In this document: in pieces, positions 38,491-52,200 of the stretch
Layout of the letters: each line of letters opens with the position of its first letter
How positions within the stretch are numbered: the stretch's first letter is position 1
NCBI GenBank assembly: GCA_005281725.1
Contig: SSBO01000009.1
Location: 4,228,163-4,292,162 of the forward strand
DNA: 64,000 nucleotides
Source of the DNA: Wuchereria bancrofti
Lineage: Eukaryota > Nematoda > Chromadorea > Rhabditida > Onchocercidae
Direction: 5' to 3'
The notes under the pieces: model-generated
Told to the model about the DNA's origin: nothing
The model's database searches: none
What the model saw: the letters and a program-made list of their open reading frames with translations, nothing else
Position numbers and translations under genes: made by a program

Positions 38491-41400
38491 AAACCATTCT
38501 AATGGTATCTAACAATCTCCTACATCCTATAAGACATAAAAGTACAGTTTTTTTGAACTTTATAAAAATCCCCACTTCATAAACCTTAATGGATCGAATC
38601 AACTCGAAGGAAATTAAAGGTGGGCAAATTCCCTCATAGAAGAAATTAAGGATGAGCAAATCAAACGATGCAAGATAAAAAAAAATTGGAAGGATGGTCG
38701 ACCAGCATAGTTTTTTAATGTCTCTTAAAAAACTACTCTTAAACATTTTAACAATTTCAGCAAGACCTTAGGGAGAAAAATTAGGGAAAGAGCAGCTCAA
38801 TAAGTGCTCTTCCTGATACTGGGAAGGATTTAACGTGATATATCAGCTTCCGTAACAATTGGTAAAATTCCTGAAGGAAATTAAACTACAACTAATTTCA
38901 TTTAAAACTAAACCGGTTTTAGTGAATTCGATCGGTTCCTTCATTACTTTTTCATTAAACTGCCAATTACATTTGCTAACTACAAAGCAGTCATTCAAAA
39001 CTTCGTTATGTCTTCCAAGCAAAAACAATTCATTTTTCTTGGGAAGTATGGCGGACAAATGGAGCTATTAGATACTTGACGAGTTACGTCAACTTGCAAT
39101 CTATAAAAAAAAATTTTGAACAATCCAAAACACAAAAGTGCTTATTTGACATATTATCTACAGCGAAGAGAAAAGAAAAACAAAAGCTTCTTTCAACTAT
39201 ATAATCTTTCATCAGATTGAACAAAGTTTGTGTTATATCTAATTGTCAGCGAATATAATGTAACAAACAGAAAAGAGATGGAAAAGGAATAAATGAAAGC
39301 ATCTAAAGGCAAAATTAAATTAAGGAATCTTGAGAAAGTAATTAATAAGCACGGTAATTCGAAGTTGTATTTTGAAAAAATTTCAAGAATGAAAACGGAT
39401 TGGTGCTTGAAAAAAAAAGAAGTGTAAAGAAACCGGAGAGATGTGAATGGTGTGATGACCTGAAACAATAACAATGGTAACAATTATTGGACAGAATTTA
39501 GATTAACGTAAAATACCTACGAGAGGGCGAACAATTTAAAAAAAAGGAAATTTTATCTTCAAAGATATATAACTATTAAATTCGTAGTAATGAATGAAAC
39601 AGCGATATAGACGATAATGAATGGGTGGGACGATTGCGCAGAAGTAGAAGGGTAAGTACGAAGTGACCGCACTCGTAATAGCATCAATCATCCAATTTCA
39701 ATGGTGCTGCATTTTGTTGTTCACATGAAATGCAATTTATAACTTCTAAAACTCGATAATTTTGAAATGAAGCATTAGCTCTTTTCCTTTATAACATTGC
39801 AACCAATAATAATTTATACTTGCCAACTTCCCAAATTAGAAAACTTCTTTTCGAAGTTATCTTTCCACAGATAAATAAAGCTCTTATAGTCACATTAATC
39901 TAACCTCTATTGATGACTGTCTAATTACATTTTCAGAATAATGCATCAAGAAGAAAGCAAGAAAACATCCAACTAACAAATATTTTCAACGTTCCCTTCT
40001 TCTATTTTGCATTCTAATATTCGTAAACGTGATAATGCAACAAAGATCTCTTCGTAATCCATAAAAGTGATATTTCATATTTCATGAAGAAGTTCGCTTT
40101 CAATAAATTATAGTATAAGTACAAAACAGATAAGAATAGAATTAACTACGACAATATTAAATGAGATGGAAGGTGATAACACGCTTTATAGTCTGCCAGA
40201 TTTACTTCACATATTTAATTATTTTTCAATGCTGCTTTATAATTAATGAATAGAGAATGCTGCGTAAGACTGTTACACCATTACCTGGAAAAGTAATCTA
40301 ATTCTGATGTTAGATTATCATGCATTTATCAAGAATTAAATGAATTATTATGGTGAAATATCAAATGGTTTAAAATTCAGCAAATTTACAAGTCGATTCA
40401 AAAATATGCAGCAAAAAGTACCAAAAATTATGAAAAAGATTCATAATCTGAAGAGAAAGAAGAACTCAGCTATTAACTTCAGCTGATTTTACTCATCCTT
40501 CATGTATTTAGTTTAAACTTTGAAAATTTTTGAAAATCTTTTCAGAAAAGGAGAAACAAAAGAGGAGTGACAAGCTCTATGTGAATTTTATATTACAACT
40601 GTTCATACCTACAATACTGTGCTATACAACCGGACTAAGCATCAATAAACAACTGCTAATGCAGAGAAAAAAGAAAAAGATTGAATTAATTCTTAACCTT
40701 CCTTGAATTCCGCAAGAGATGAGAAAAAGTGGTGACAAAACAATGTTATTGTTATAATGGTAATGTGACTGGATGACAAAAGTATTCAATCAAGCATCTC
40801 CATGTCGACTGAAACACCAACCAAAGAATATCACGAACTGCAAACATTACTCGATAGCATGATGACTCTGATTGAGATGAAACATCGATCTGCTCCACAT
40901 TTACACAGCGATAAGTGTTTCTTATCGTTCCATTCTTCCTTCTTAATTTATAAAATCGTATAACGGAGATCGCCCATTCTGTTTTTTTTATCTCTGAATT
41001 CTATTTTCCGCTCTTTTATCAAATTCATTTTAGGTCACTGTCCTTAGTGTTGTTCCTATCTTTTTCTAAATCAATAACCAACCATCAAAAAAGCGTAAAG
41101 AAAGATACACAAACGTATAGACGAGCATAATCCCAAATACCAACCACTTCCATTTGACTAGAACTAGCCATGGGTTCCACTGTCATCGTTGACAATGAGT
41201 TCTGAATAGAGTGTACTCTTAAGCATTAGAAATCCTTTAGTTTTCACAGAATATAAACTAGAACTGGGAGAAAAGGAAGAAAGTATAATCATGCATTGGA
41301 TATTAACCAGCTGTTTAACAAGGCTGCGTATTAAGAAGGGCACAAAAATAGGATGACTGGATCATAAAGAAGTTTCAAGAATTTTTTATAACGATAGTCG

Positions 41401-42161
41401 TAAGGATGATGCAAAATGTCGCATCTGCTCTAGCTCAATTTATTCCTCATCGATTTCTAGTCGAACGCCAAGCTATTTATGAGAGGAGATGAAGGAAAAC
41501 ATGAACAGCACCTCTTTCAATAGGGTTAGGGTTAGTGAAACAGCATGAGACTAAAATTATCGACGTTTGGCCCGAGTCTAGGACTGCGTAATGGAGGACC
41601 TAGAATGTATGAGATAGATGAAACCAGTTGTATGGGCAGACTAATGACCAAAACTCATAACGGCCATCATCTTGCCTAGTTATCCATCCTTACTTCTCCT
41701 GCAGCCTGCAAAACATCTCTTTCCTCCAGCAGACCTCTCTCTACTAAGTCCAATTTATATTAACAAATATTTTATACAGAAAAAAGGATAGAGAAGTCAG
41801 CGAAACAAAAAGAGGAATTATGTGAACAGGAAGAAATAGAATCCAAATTTGATACATATAATCAACTTTGAAATCGATGTGAAATTTAATCTTCATTTTT
41901 TGACAGAATTTGATAGGATCATAAAACAGTTGTACTATTCCCATATTCTCACTGTACTTCCCTCTTAAACTTTCGGTTTGCATATGCTCTCTCACTTACA
42001 TTCCACAACTGGCTGTTATCAAATCGAAAACATTGTGCCAAAAAAAACTCGTCAAAGGACTGTTGTTCTTTTTGCTCTAAAAAAGTGTATCTTAAAAACC
42101 CGTAATTAGTTTTGCAGAATAAAGTTTGATCCTTAAATCTTAGAAAAGAACATTAAATTTA

Positions 42162-42212
42162 GAGTTTTTACGCTTTACGGAGGGGGGAGGGGGGGGGGGG
42201 AGTTTTTACGCT
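42162..42212. repeat. G-rich tract flanked by a direct repeat
   Basis: GAGTTTTTACGCT occurs on both sides (about 42162-42174 and 42200-42212) of a segment that is almost all G from 42179 to 42200. Confidence 0.85.
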
Positions 42213-43760
42213 AAATTCAAGAACTAAATTACTCTTTAAGAATTACTTTTGACAGATTTGACAGCTTTTCGAAATTCTCTGCCATATTTCACATCCTTTA
42301 ATCACACAGATTCTTTTTACGACTACAAATCACAAGAAAAATGACAGCTAAAATACAGGTTATCAAGTTATCAATAAACTGCACCAAATTATTAACTAAA
42401 ACTATTCAACACTTATAGATTTACAATCCCGATAAAAATCTGCACAATAATCAGTTAGAGAGGAAAACATTTCACGAAATGATTTTTATCTTTTAAATAG
42501 GAAAATCTCTTCAATTTCTGCATGAAAACGCAGAAACTTCGACTATTTTTTCTGCAACCAAGAATTACAGTCAAATTTTAAATAAAAATTTCATTTCAAC
42601 ATAAAATCTGAAGACAACATTTACAAAACAATCCATCCTCAAAAAAACTTAAGGAGAAATTAATAGGCTCACTATGCTATCCATGAATTTTAGACACGGT
42701 ATTTCTGGTATTATTTCTCTTAGATTATATGATCATTTTGAAAAGATAACAGTCATATTCAAATACCCTACGGTGAGTCCCGAATTTGTAAAATATAAAT
42801 TTCACACAAAATAAGACAAGTTATACGAAAAAGAAATTTTATACGAAAATTATACGAAAAAGGAATTTTATCAGGTTTACCAAAAACATATCCCACTTTG
42901 GGATGAATAAGTCTCTCCACTTCCCAAACTTAAATTTTCTAAACCTCAGCTCTCATTTTCTTTTGGCTAATAGTGAGCAAAAATAAAACCGATAAAGAGA
43001 AAATGCTTTCCCTCCCAGAAGTTCAATTAGTTTAACAAAATTTATGCATTTCGATTCCATACTTTAACTCAATAGTTATCAACCGCATAAAAAGTGTAGG
43101 AAAACACAAATTGATGGAAGACTCACTGAACCATAAAATGCAAAAAAAAAAAAAAAAAAACGGGAACTGTTTACAAGCAGTGTTAACAGTACCTTTCAAT
43201 CCTCATTTCTCCATACCATAAACCAACTTCCTTCAGATGTCCATTTCTGGAAGCATACCTGACTTCAGACTATTATCGCTACTGTAGCTGCCACCACTCC
43301 TCATAACTCATCCGTCCATTCATCCAAGAACCCCATCGAGGATTTGTCCACAAAATCTATCTCCCGAAATTCGATGGCAATATACTTACACAAACATCTG
43401 ACCAATTTCTGCATCTTTCCTTCCTCATCTCTATTAAGATTTTATACTCATCCTTATTAAAGAGGAGCGATAATTGATATCAATTTTTCGAAGGGTACTA
43501 CTATGGTACAAACGAATTCAGAATGGATACTAATGATGCCAATAGATTTGGAAGATACAATACAACGAATGATTATTTTAATTCCCTGAAAAGAACTTCT
43601 GTGTTAAAGACTGAAAATAGGTTCGGAAAGGAAAATCTTGCAAATAATGAATGCTCCCACAGCATAACTACAAAAATTTCAACATTTAATTATTGAGAAA
43701 CGTATTAAAACTGCATAATTTGATATTTTTATCCTAAAGAGAAAAGATAAAATTTCTTAC

Positions 43761-43928
43761 CTCTGCCTTTTTTATGCAATTATTTTGTCTGGGAAGAAAA
43801 ATAATTCCAACACAATTACATGTCTTTAAGACAAGGACTATATTGTAAGCACTGAATGCTAGAAATGGGAACAGTGACAATAAAGGTATCCGAGCGGTTG
43901 GTTTACCAAAGTAGTAAAATGTTGTCAG
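43761..43928 (-). CDS. Candidate isolated exon, membrane-type
   Basis: A 56-codon open stretch bounded by ATTTGCAG and GCAGAG|GTAAGA, phase 0 at both ends. It encodes FYYFGKPTARIPLL followed by a hydrophobic FPFLAFSAYNIVLVL segment and a CNC pair. Splice borders are good, but no partner exon was found and no family is recognised. Confidence 0.25.
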
Positions 43929-45001
43929 CTGCAAATTATTATGAATGACATTTCAAATAGCTTAGTTTCAACTCTTTTTAACCAAAAAATTTTAGTTTCT
44001 GATAAACTTGTCATTTGAGACAGGATTAATACTGTTATGACTATAATTGATTAAGGAACACTAGTAAATTAGGGGAAATCGTTATCTAATATCAACGGAT
44101 TATCTGAAAAATCTGCAACCTTACTATTTTAATGAGACAATATATTAAAAGCAAAAGATACATGCAAATTAATGGCAAATATATGATTCGGATTAATCAT
44201 TACCGACACAGCCAGAGCTAAAATAAACCAAACCTTAACACTTAATATTGAAATAGTATAAAAGCTTAAAATTAAGTAAATGACATGCTAATGAACATAG
44301 GACAATTATTATTTGAAAACATCGTCAAAGTAACTAAAACTGACTGTGCACTGCATGCAACTTTAAACTGATTCTCACTGAGATGGAAGTTCAGGTTTAG
44401 TAATTGAACAAACATTGCTGAATATAAATTGATGCAGATGAGGACTGCATCAACGCTTTCTTTTCCTTTCTTTTCTTTAGTTTCGTAAAAATAGCGTTGT
44501 TCTTTTAACAGCATTATCAATGACCTAACTTCTTTGTAACAGCTATTTCTATATTTTCCAAAATAATAATAATTAAAAAAAATAAAAAGTGAAATCATCT
44601 AATTAAGCATTCTTGTTTTTATGAAATTAACACACCAGAGCGCAAGGATCTAATTGCCGCAGTAAGTCCACTGGGGAAATAGAAACAAGCATAGGGGTAA
44701 ATAGTTTAACTTCCTTCAGCATCGATGACCATATCAGGTTGTTAACGGAGAGAAACGTAATAGCATCGCAATACTGCGATAATTGTTTCACTGGTGAATA
44801 TTCGATTGGTAAGTAATCTAAGCAAGGTCACCCGAATTAGTTTAAAAAATTTTAAACCTCCAAAACTTTCCTTTGCCTTTACTGATCCCAATTTTTGGAG
44901 TGCAAACATAATCTGGGTTGAGTAGAACATAGAAAAAAACAAATTCTTATAGTCAAATCTAGTTGGTTATGTTCTTTTGTAATACTTAATCTTTTGCACA
45001 A

Positions 45002-45044
45002 TAAGCGTGTTTGCAATATTTGCACAATATTACAAACACGCTTA
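45002..45044. repeat. Hairpin, 19-bp arms, 5-nt loop
   Basis: TAAGCGTGTTTGCAATATT (45002-45020) pairs with AATATTACAAACACGCTTA (45026-45044) with one mismatch; the loop is TGCAC. Confidence 0.88.
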
Positions 45045-45690
45045 AATTTGCTTTAAGCGGTTCAATAAACTTTAACCCTCATATAAGAACTGCTGTCGGG
45101 AATCCTTCTGTTTCTTTTACAATGTTTAAGCAGTAATACATCCCATATATATGTACAGGTATGGAAACACGTCCAGTAAGTTCGTTTAATATTAGATCTG
45201 TTCATTAAAAGTCGCTTAAGTTTTGACAATTGTCGTTGAAACTATATTTTATTAAATGGAAAGATACGTAGACTTAAACCACCTAGTTTCTAATACACTT
45301 TACCCATTATTTTAGATGTGGATAATTGACTTGCTATATAAAAGTGCATTTAGGAAAGAATTCTCAGTTATATTTCTAAAAATAATCTTAATAAAACTGC
45401 TACTAGAAAAAATGATTTGCTGATAGTGACAGTCGCAGAAATAACAAATGTACTTTTAAAGGAAGTGAGTAAAAAATGTTATAGTGACCATCAATAAGTT
45501 AATACTATTACAAAACGAGGAAGTACGAGCGTAAATATTAACAAAAATCCAAATGAATAATTTTGAACGGAAATTAGCGTCTCCAGAAGGGACCACCGAA
45601 CTGAGTTATTAAGTATATTGTTGAGTAATTGAATTACTGGTTTCCAGTTGATTAAGTCACTGGCTTTTCCACTTTTTCCTAAATAATTAT

Positions 45691-45952
45691 CTCAAAGACT
45701 GAAAGTTGGAAAAAGAATAAAGGGCATGGAGATTTGAATGAATGGTATAATCAGGAATTACGTAAAGTACATAATTATCCGAAATGATTTGGAATTCATG
45801 ACTATATAAGACATGGTTAATGGAATAACCTAAATAATTCAAGCAAAATGAAAAATGTCTGAATGTTGGGACGTAAAAAAACTCAAACTGTTACGAAGAA
45901 GTTATTTTTCTCAAAGACTGAAAATTGCAAAAAGAATAAAGGGTATGGAAAT
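45691..45952. repeat. 43-bp duplicated segment
   Basis: 45691-45733 and 45910-45952 match at 39 of 43 positions, both starting CTCAAAGACTGAAA and containing AAAAAGAATAAAGGG. Offset is 219 bp. Confidence 0.85.
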
Positions 45953-47218
45953 CAGTCATCGAACACAATTCATATTTTACAACATACAGATACTCAATTT
46001 CATTCTAATACCAAATAGGAGAAAAGAGAAATCAAAATAATTGAGATATGATAATTCAACAAATAGAATTGTGTGCATTAAGGTATTTTGAGAGATATTA
46101 AATTTAGCGAATGAACACATCATGGCACATTCTTCAATTACCAAATTTTACAGTTTCATTCTTTCTCTATTCATACATTTTCCGATCCAAAATCCTTCGC
46201 CTACTTTTCTGCTTTCCGTGAAAACTGTTTCAACTATACGCTGGAAAATCATATATTTACTATAACTACACAAAATTAATAATTCACAATTCTAATAATG
46301 CTAAATAAAATTCCTACTAACAATGAAGGACTTAGTCATGTCATTTTGAACACATTAATTTCTATAAATAGTTTTACCAAGAAGATATTTATATTTATGT
46401 CAATTTAATCGCAAATTTTGTATTTCAAGAATTCATCACTGACTCTAAATTTCTGGAATACTAAAAAATATAAAATATGTTTTGTTAAAGATTTCGAAAA
46501 ATTTTTACATGAAAACAATTCAAGAATTATGAAATTTGCATCACGATTACTTACAAGCAGTAGAGCAAGCTAGCACTTGACTTTCAGTAAAAAACAATAA
46601 GAGAAGCAATAAAATATTATGAACTCAAATTATGTTGTAAGGGGATGAAACCATTATCCTGCAAAGCTTCAAAGTGGAAAAAGACAATGGAGAAAAAAGA
46701 CAGTAGAGAGAGATCAAAAGAGGCATTACGATCTCACTTTGGTAGAAAAGAATGAATGGAACAATCATTGCAAAGAGGAATGAAAATGACAATGAGAATC
46801 TTTAAAATCAATGAATTGACATTACTTTGAGGTTAATAAACATTGTGAACTCTTGCTTGTAAAGCAGAGACAGGAGAGCAGAGATGGACTCTGTTCGACT
46901 GCTGGGGTCAAAATGCAGACGCATTGACAGGACATAACACAAGAGTCACTACCACTGACCACCACAACCATCACAAGGACCATCGTCTGAATATCTGAGC
47001 GGGCACCATTCCACACTTTTTGAAGGGATGAGGAGAGTAATAGTGATGAAATGGGAACGAAGAGTGAAGTGCTGCTGATAGAGATGGCAGGTTCCGGGAC
47101 AAAACACAAATGAGAGGTAAGGGAGAGGGAGAAGAAAAGGGGCACAAAATATATCCTTCAAACAGAATGAGGTCTCTGGAGTGTTGATGAATGATGGACA
47201 GATAGGGAGAGAAGAATT

Positions 47219-47240
47219 CTGGAAGGAAGGAAGGAAGGAA
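47219..47240. repeat. (GGAA)n microsatellite
   Basis: Five GGAA units within a purine-rich block spanning about 46640-47240. Confidence 0.85.
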
Positions 47241-48015
47241 GAGTAAAAGCCAAAATGGATCCTTAAAGTTAAAAGTAGCAACGCTGTTCCAAGATGCATT
47301 TGATGAGTAATATTTCCGAGGGAAGTTGTAGGTATACCCTGTATCCTAACAAAGTCATCGAAGGAACTTTAACACCAAATCAAGCTACTTTTGCAATTAG
47401 ACCTCTTTGTTTGCAGAATTGATGTATACAATTATCGGGTCAGAGGTTAACTTCTTAAATATTTGACAAAAACTAAAACCTAATAGGACTGCAGTCTTTC
47501 CCAGTGTCTGAAACGGAAAATAACACTTACTGAATAACAGTCGATTACACTGACCAAAGTATTAGTGGTCTTTAAAAATTTGCAAAGGATAGGTCGATTC
47601 CAACAAGCGATTAATTGAGAGCATCTGTCAGCCAATCAACGCAAAGGATTAATGAATCAAACCAACAGGGCTGAAAAAGTGACGTGTATCTGTTGTGACA
47701 AAAAATCATAATAGCTCTATGGGTTACATTATATGATTTTAATTTTTATTTAAAATGTTTGTATAACTTCTGATTAAATAATCCTCTAATAAATGTTGTA
47801 CGAGAACCAAAGATATGTTTGAATTGTACTTAAGATAAACATAACCATCAATTCATTAAAATTCAACTAAAAGTGACTGTAACCATTCAACAGGCCATCC
47901 TAGTACCTGGAGATACTCATTCTTCAGGTAACGCTGGAGGATCTGATTATTTCATTATACCAAAATATCTAACCAATAACTCCATATCACCAAGGAGCAT
48001 TCATCACACACACGT

Positions 48016-48043
48016 ATACATATATATATATATATATATATAT
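48016..48043. repeat. (TA)n microsatellite
   Basis: Alternating T and A after a CACACACGTATACA lead-in. Confidence 0.88.
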
Positions 48044-49239
48044 TAAAACAACAGACGAATGACGAATATTAAATCTTAATCGAACATTTTATAAAATCAA
48101 ATTTCACAAGGCTCAATTGGAATTTCCACTGGACATAAGGACAGGATTCAACTGGAGTCTTAGCTACCTTTACTTTTGGCCATTTATCACTGGGCATTAC
48201 GTCAAAATATACTTAAGTCAGAATTTATTGAATCTGATAACGACGGACAGGTCAAAACATAAGGTTTGATGGACATTTTACTAAGAAGTGTAAATAATAA
48301 ACAACAAAGTATACAGTGTAATCAAAAGGCAGCTACATGTTTAAAAGCAGTTATCACATACATATATGACTTGTACATCTGGGGCAAATTTTGTCTTTTA
48401 AAACAATTTATCATCTGTTTGTACGACAGTTTCTTGCCAATACTGACAGAAACAGAATTATCCTCAGCACTGCTTTCAGGCATTCAACACAGTTTTTAAA
48501 ATCATAAGTCTCGGTAGTTTCAATCACACTTCAATAATTAATAAGGCGAAAAAATCTAGAAAGCTAATCCAATTAACACAAATGTTTTGCTTGAAATGTA
48601 TTCACCAAAAAAAGAAATTATTTGTGAGATAAAAAATATAATTTAGACGAAGTATATAAAAATGCACACAAGATAAATGAAAATCTTTGCCATACACATG
48701 TGATATAATATAGAACAGTTAAATTAAGCTAACAAAGTGATAAAGTTGAAAATTTCAAGTGAATGAAAATTATGAAATAGAAATAACAAACATACGCAAA
48801 CAAAAAAAGACTCGATTCATTTTTTTAAAACAGATAAGATTATAAGGCAAAAACAGGTATGATCAAACGAATCTTTATAACAATACCGGAAGATGATATG
48901 CAGAAAAAAAACTAAGTACGGCTCTGTTTAACAAGCTTTATGGAATAGAAATAATTTTTGGGAATAATATCCAAAACAATCATAAAAATTGAATTAAATA
49001 TATAATATGAAAGCTTAAAGAATGAAACAGAAAAAAAATTTCAATGCGATCCTTCTCACGAGATTTAAACTAATAAAAGTGCTCAAAAATCGTAAGCTCC
49101 TTGCAAAATGACATAAATATCATCACAGTCAATAAAGGAAAAAGATATCAGTAAAGAGCTATAATGAAAATAAATTCATCGAACTCATCAAAAACAAAAA
49201 ATGTTATAAACTGATGATGGAAATCATATTGGGAGAGCA

Positions 49240-52200
49240 TCATATTGGTAACCAGTTCTTCAATCGTAATCCTTGGTTATCACAGAAATGATCGGTATAG
49301 GGTATGCAGTTGAAGTACTCGCAATATACGCAACTGAAACCGGATGGCCAATAAAACACAGCCAACAGAACGACAAATAAACTAAGTGCGGTGGAAAGTG
49401 ATGTTACCACAATTATTATTCGTCGGGTGCGATTATGACGCTTTGTCTGAATATATGGAAGTACAGCTGAAAACATTAGTCGTCAAACAGATGCATATTA
49501 TAATGCGTTTAGTTTTCAGCTAGTATTTACTCCATTTAATGCATATGAAAACTGGAATATTATATCTTCCAGTGATAAAAACTATTTGGAGTAATCCAGC
49601 AAAGTTTTACGAAAAATTCATTGGTACTTATAAAATTACAGTAAATCGCAATTTTAAGAATTCATACAGATTAATTCGTCTAATTTTCGAAGCTTAGATT
49701 AAGTTAACACACCTAAAGATATCAAAATTCCGAAGATGAAGCCGAATAAATGCGCCCAATTATCAACCCATGGTAATGTTCCTATAGCAAAAAGCGCTAG
49801 AGTAAATAAGCTCAGTTGCACAACTGCATGCCAAGGTCTTTCCAGAAGATTCCTAAAAAAACATAATTAACTGATAATTATCAAAGAGATAAATAAATGT
49901 AAGCAATAATTATCAACTTTCCAAAATTAAATCATCTTCTTACACACCAAAAAACATTAAAATTTTATAATCTACGAAAACTGAAAATTTTATATGCCTT
50001 TTGAAAGTTATAAAAAAAGTCCTTACCAACTATAGAGCACATCAACGTACATCGCAGCAAACATTCCAACATGTGATCCTGCTGGACCAACTTCTGGCTT
50101 AAATATTCAATTGATTTTTTATTTTCTTGCAGTGCATACACTCCAATATCATAGCACTACTTAACGATTCTCTTATTTTAAAACTGATCAAAACTCTGCT
50201 GTTTAATTACCCCATTAATCACATATATGTAATTTACTTACCCTATAGGGAACAAAAATTGCACCAGCCAAGTACCCACCAATGCCGGATACCATGTAAA
50301 GAAGTGCTACGCGCGCCCAACCAAGCAATTTCTCCAAATCCCTCATATATAGAATTTGAATAAAAACTGTTAAAATACAATGGATTATCCTGGAAAAAAA
50401 AACTTGTACAAGCATGACAAAATAAATAGGCCTTCACTTACAAACTTTAAGCAGTCACATTAACAACAACAAACATCAACAAACTGACCCCGCATGCAGA
50501 AAAAGTGGTATAAAAAGACGATACCACTGATCTGGCCGATCTTTTCGCAAAAATGGGAGCATCCCACATATTTCGCTCAAACACGACACCTGTAATAAAT
50601 TCATATTAAGGGCAGTTTTTCTAAGACAATAAAATTTCCAGACTGAAATCACCGGTAATTTAAAAAATAAGGCCACTGAGGGAATAAGACTATGTCATTT
50701 GTTTTAAAAACATTGTTAATATTTTCTGTCATACTTCTCTAAAATAAACTTAAAAAACAAATGATAAATAGTGAAGGATTTAAGAACTACGTGAATAATT
50801 AATATTAAACAGTTATTTGACTACTACTGGTATATTATCAGCACCCTTCTTTCATTTTTGACATGTTACTATTAGTCCTTTTCACGATATTTTATCAAGA
50901 ATATAATCAATAAGAACTTTGTTTTGATTTTTTCCCGGTTGATATAGTAATAAATAGTAGTAGCAATGAAAGCAACTATACCTGTGAACACAATGTTGCA
51001 TTTTCATGAAAATATCCTTCCACAAAATCACAATAATCTCTGGTAGTTATACGACACTGTCCGTGCAACTGTATGCAACAAGGTCGGCCAGTAATTTCAC
51101 ACTGCATGTGCACCACATTCTCGGGTACGAGGAATGCCATCTGTTTGCATATCTGTAAAAAAATAAATTTTTAAACACACTGTTCATTTGTCCAATAACT
51201 ATTTCCATATAAAAGCAACTAATTACCGGTAATTACCGGCACTACTCCGTCACAATATCCATTAACTACCGCCCAAAAATAAAACAATATACCAATAGTA
51301 ATAAACTTACAGGCCACTGTGTTATATCATCCGGCCATTCGTACGGCTTCACGGACACTGGATCGTCGCAATACCTGTATCACTTTTCTTTGACTTTTGA
51401 AAAATATTTCAAAAAAATACTACCGAAATTTGATCAAAAATAATCAAGAATAATTTATAAGTATACCTCGGATCTTGCCCACAAACAGCACCCGATGTAC
51501 GACCTTCTGGACCCGGCTTATTTTTTTTCCACTTTGCTAGTGTGGCTATCAGAGACTAAAAATTAGAGATCTGAATTGCTGAAGAAAGTATTTTTTTTCA
51601 CTAATACTTCCTACAGTCATTACCTACCACCGCTTATTAAACATTACTATCCCACTCCTAAAATTTTCATCGATTCTATTGACAATATTTCATAACGCTA
51701 TTTCACATTCTTTTTTGTTTCCCCAATTTTTTTCTTGAAGATCCTGTGCACAAAAACATTCACTTCAGAGATACTCACTAATTAGTTTTGAAAAATGATT
51801 TTAAATAGGGATCAGAAAACAAAGATTACTGACGATCCTGAATAAGAAATAACAAACTCATTAAAAAGCACAGAGAATTAAAATTGTCCTCAATCCTCTG
51901 CTAAGTCTCAGTAAAACTAAGGTCATCATATTTTTTTTTAAGCGTTTTGGTGCAAACATAAAATGGCTGTAAAAAAAATATGTACAAAATAACAAAAACT
52001 CTCACTGCACAGGTGGCAGTATAAACTGTAAAACATACTGGGCAAGTATTCCGTCCAGTTTGAAAGCAACCAGCACCATCATTATAAATACAACAGCCGG
52101 TTTCATTTTCTTCCTTGCGATCAGCTTCAATTTGTTCGAAAATTCTTGGGTCCATGCGCATACAAGGTGTAAATTTAGCACCCAGATGTACCAAATCAGC

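Larger units (their letters stand above)
36417..49239. other. 12.8-kb region with no confident gene
   Basis: This lies upstream of Ena and downstream of iRhom. ORFs are short, AT-driven or low-complexity. It contains a triplet-rich patch at about 36660-36910 with a minus-strand AACAGCA|GTAAGT donor at 36775/36774 (possible non-coding Ena 5' exon), the A38-GG-A38 block, a G tract with flanking repeats, a hairpin, a 43-bp duplication, a purine-rich block and TA/GGAA microsatellites. One plausible isolated exon lies at 43761-43928. Confidence 0.5.

Noticed and set aside
38333..38746. 137-codon minus-strand ORF with poly-Phe
   Set aside because: It is open mainly because it reads through the poly(A)/poly(T) block.
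39193..39483. 96-codon hydrophobic minus-strand ORF
   Set aside because: Composition reflects AT-rich DNA; no borders or family pattern.
41519..41536. AGGGTTAGGGTTAG as a telomere-like repeat
   Set aside because: Only two units, and nematode telomeres normally use TTAGGC.
44272..44598. 108-codon minus-strand ORF
   Set aside because: No splice context and no recognisable domain.
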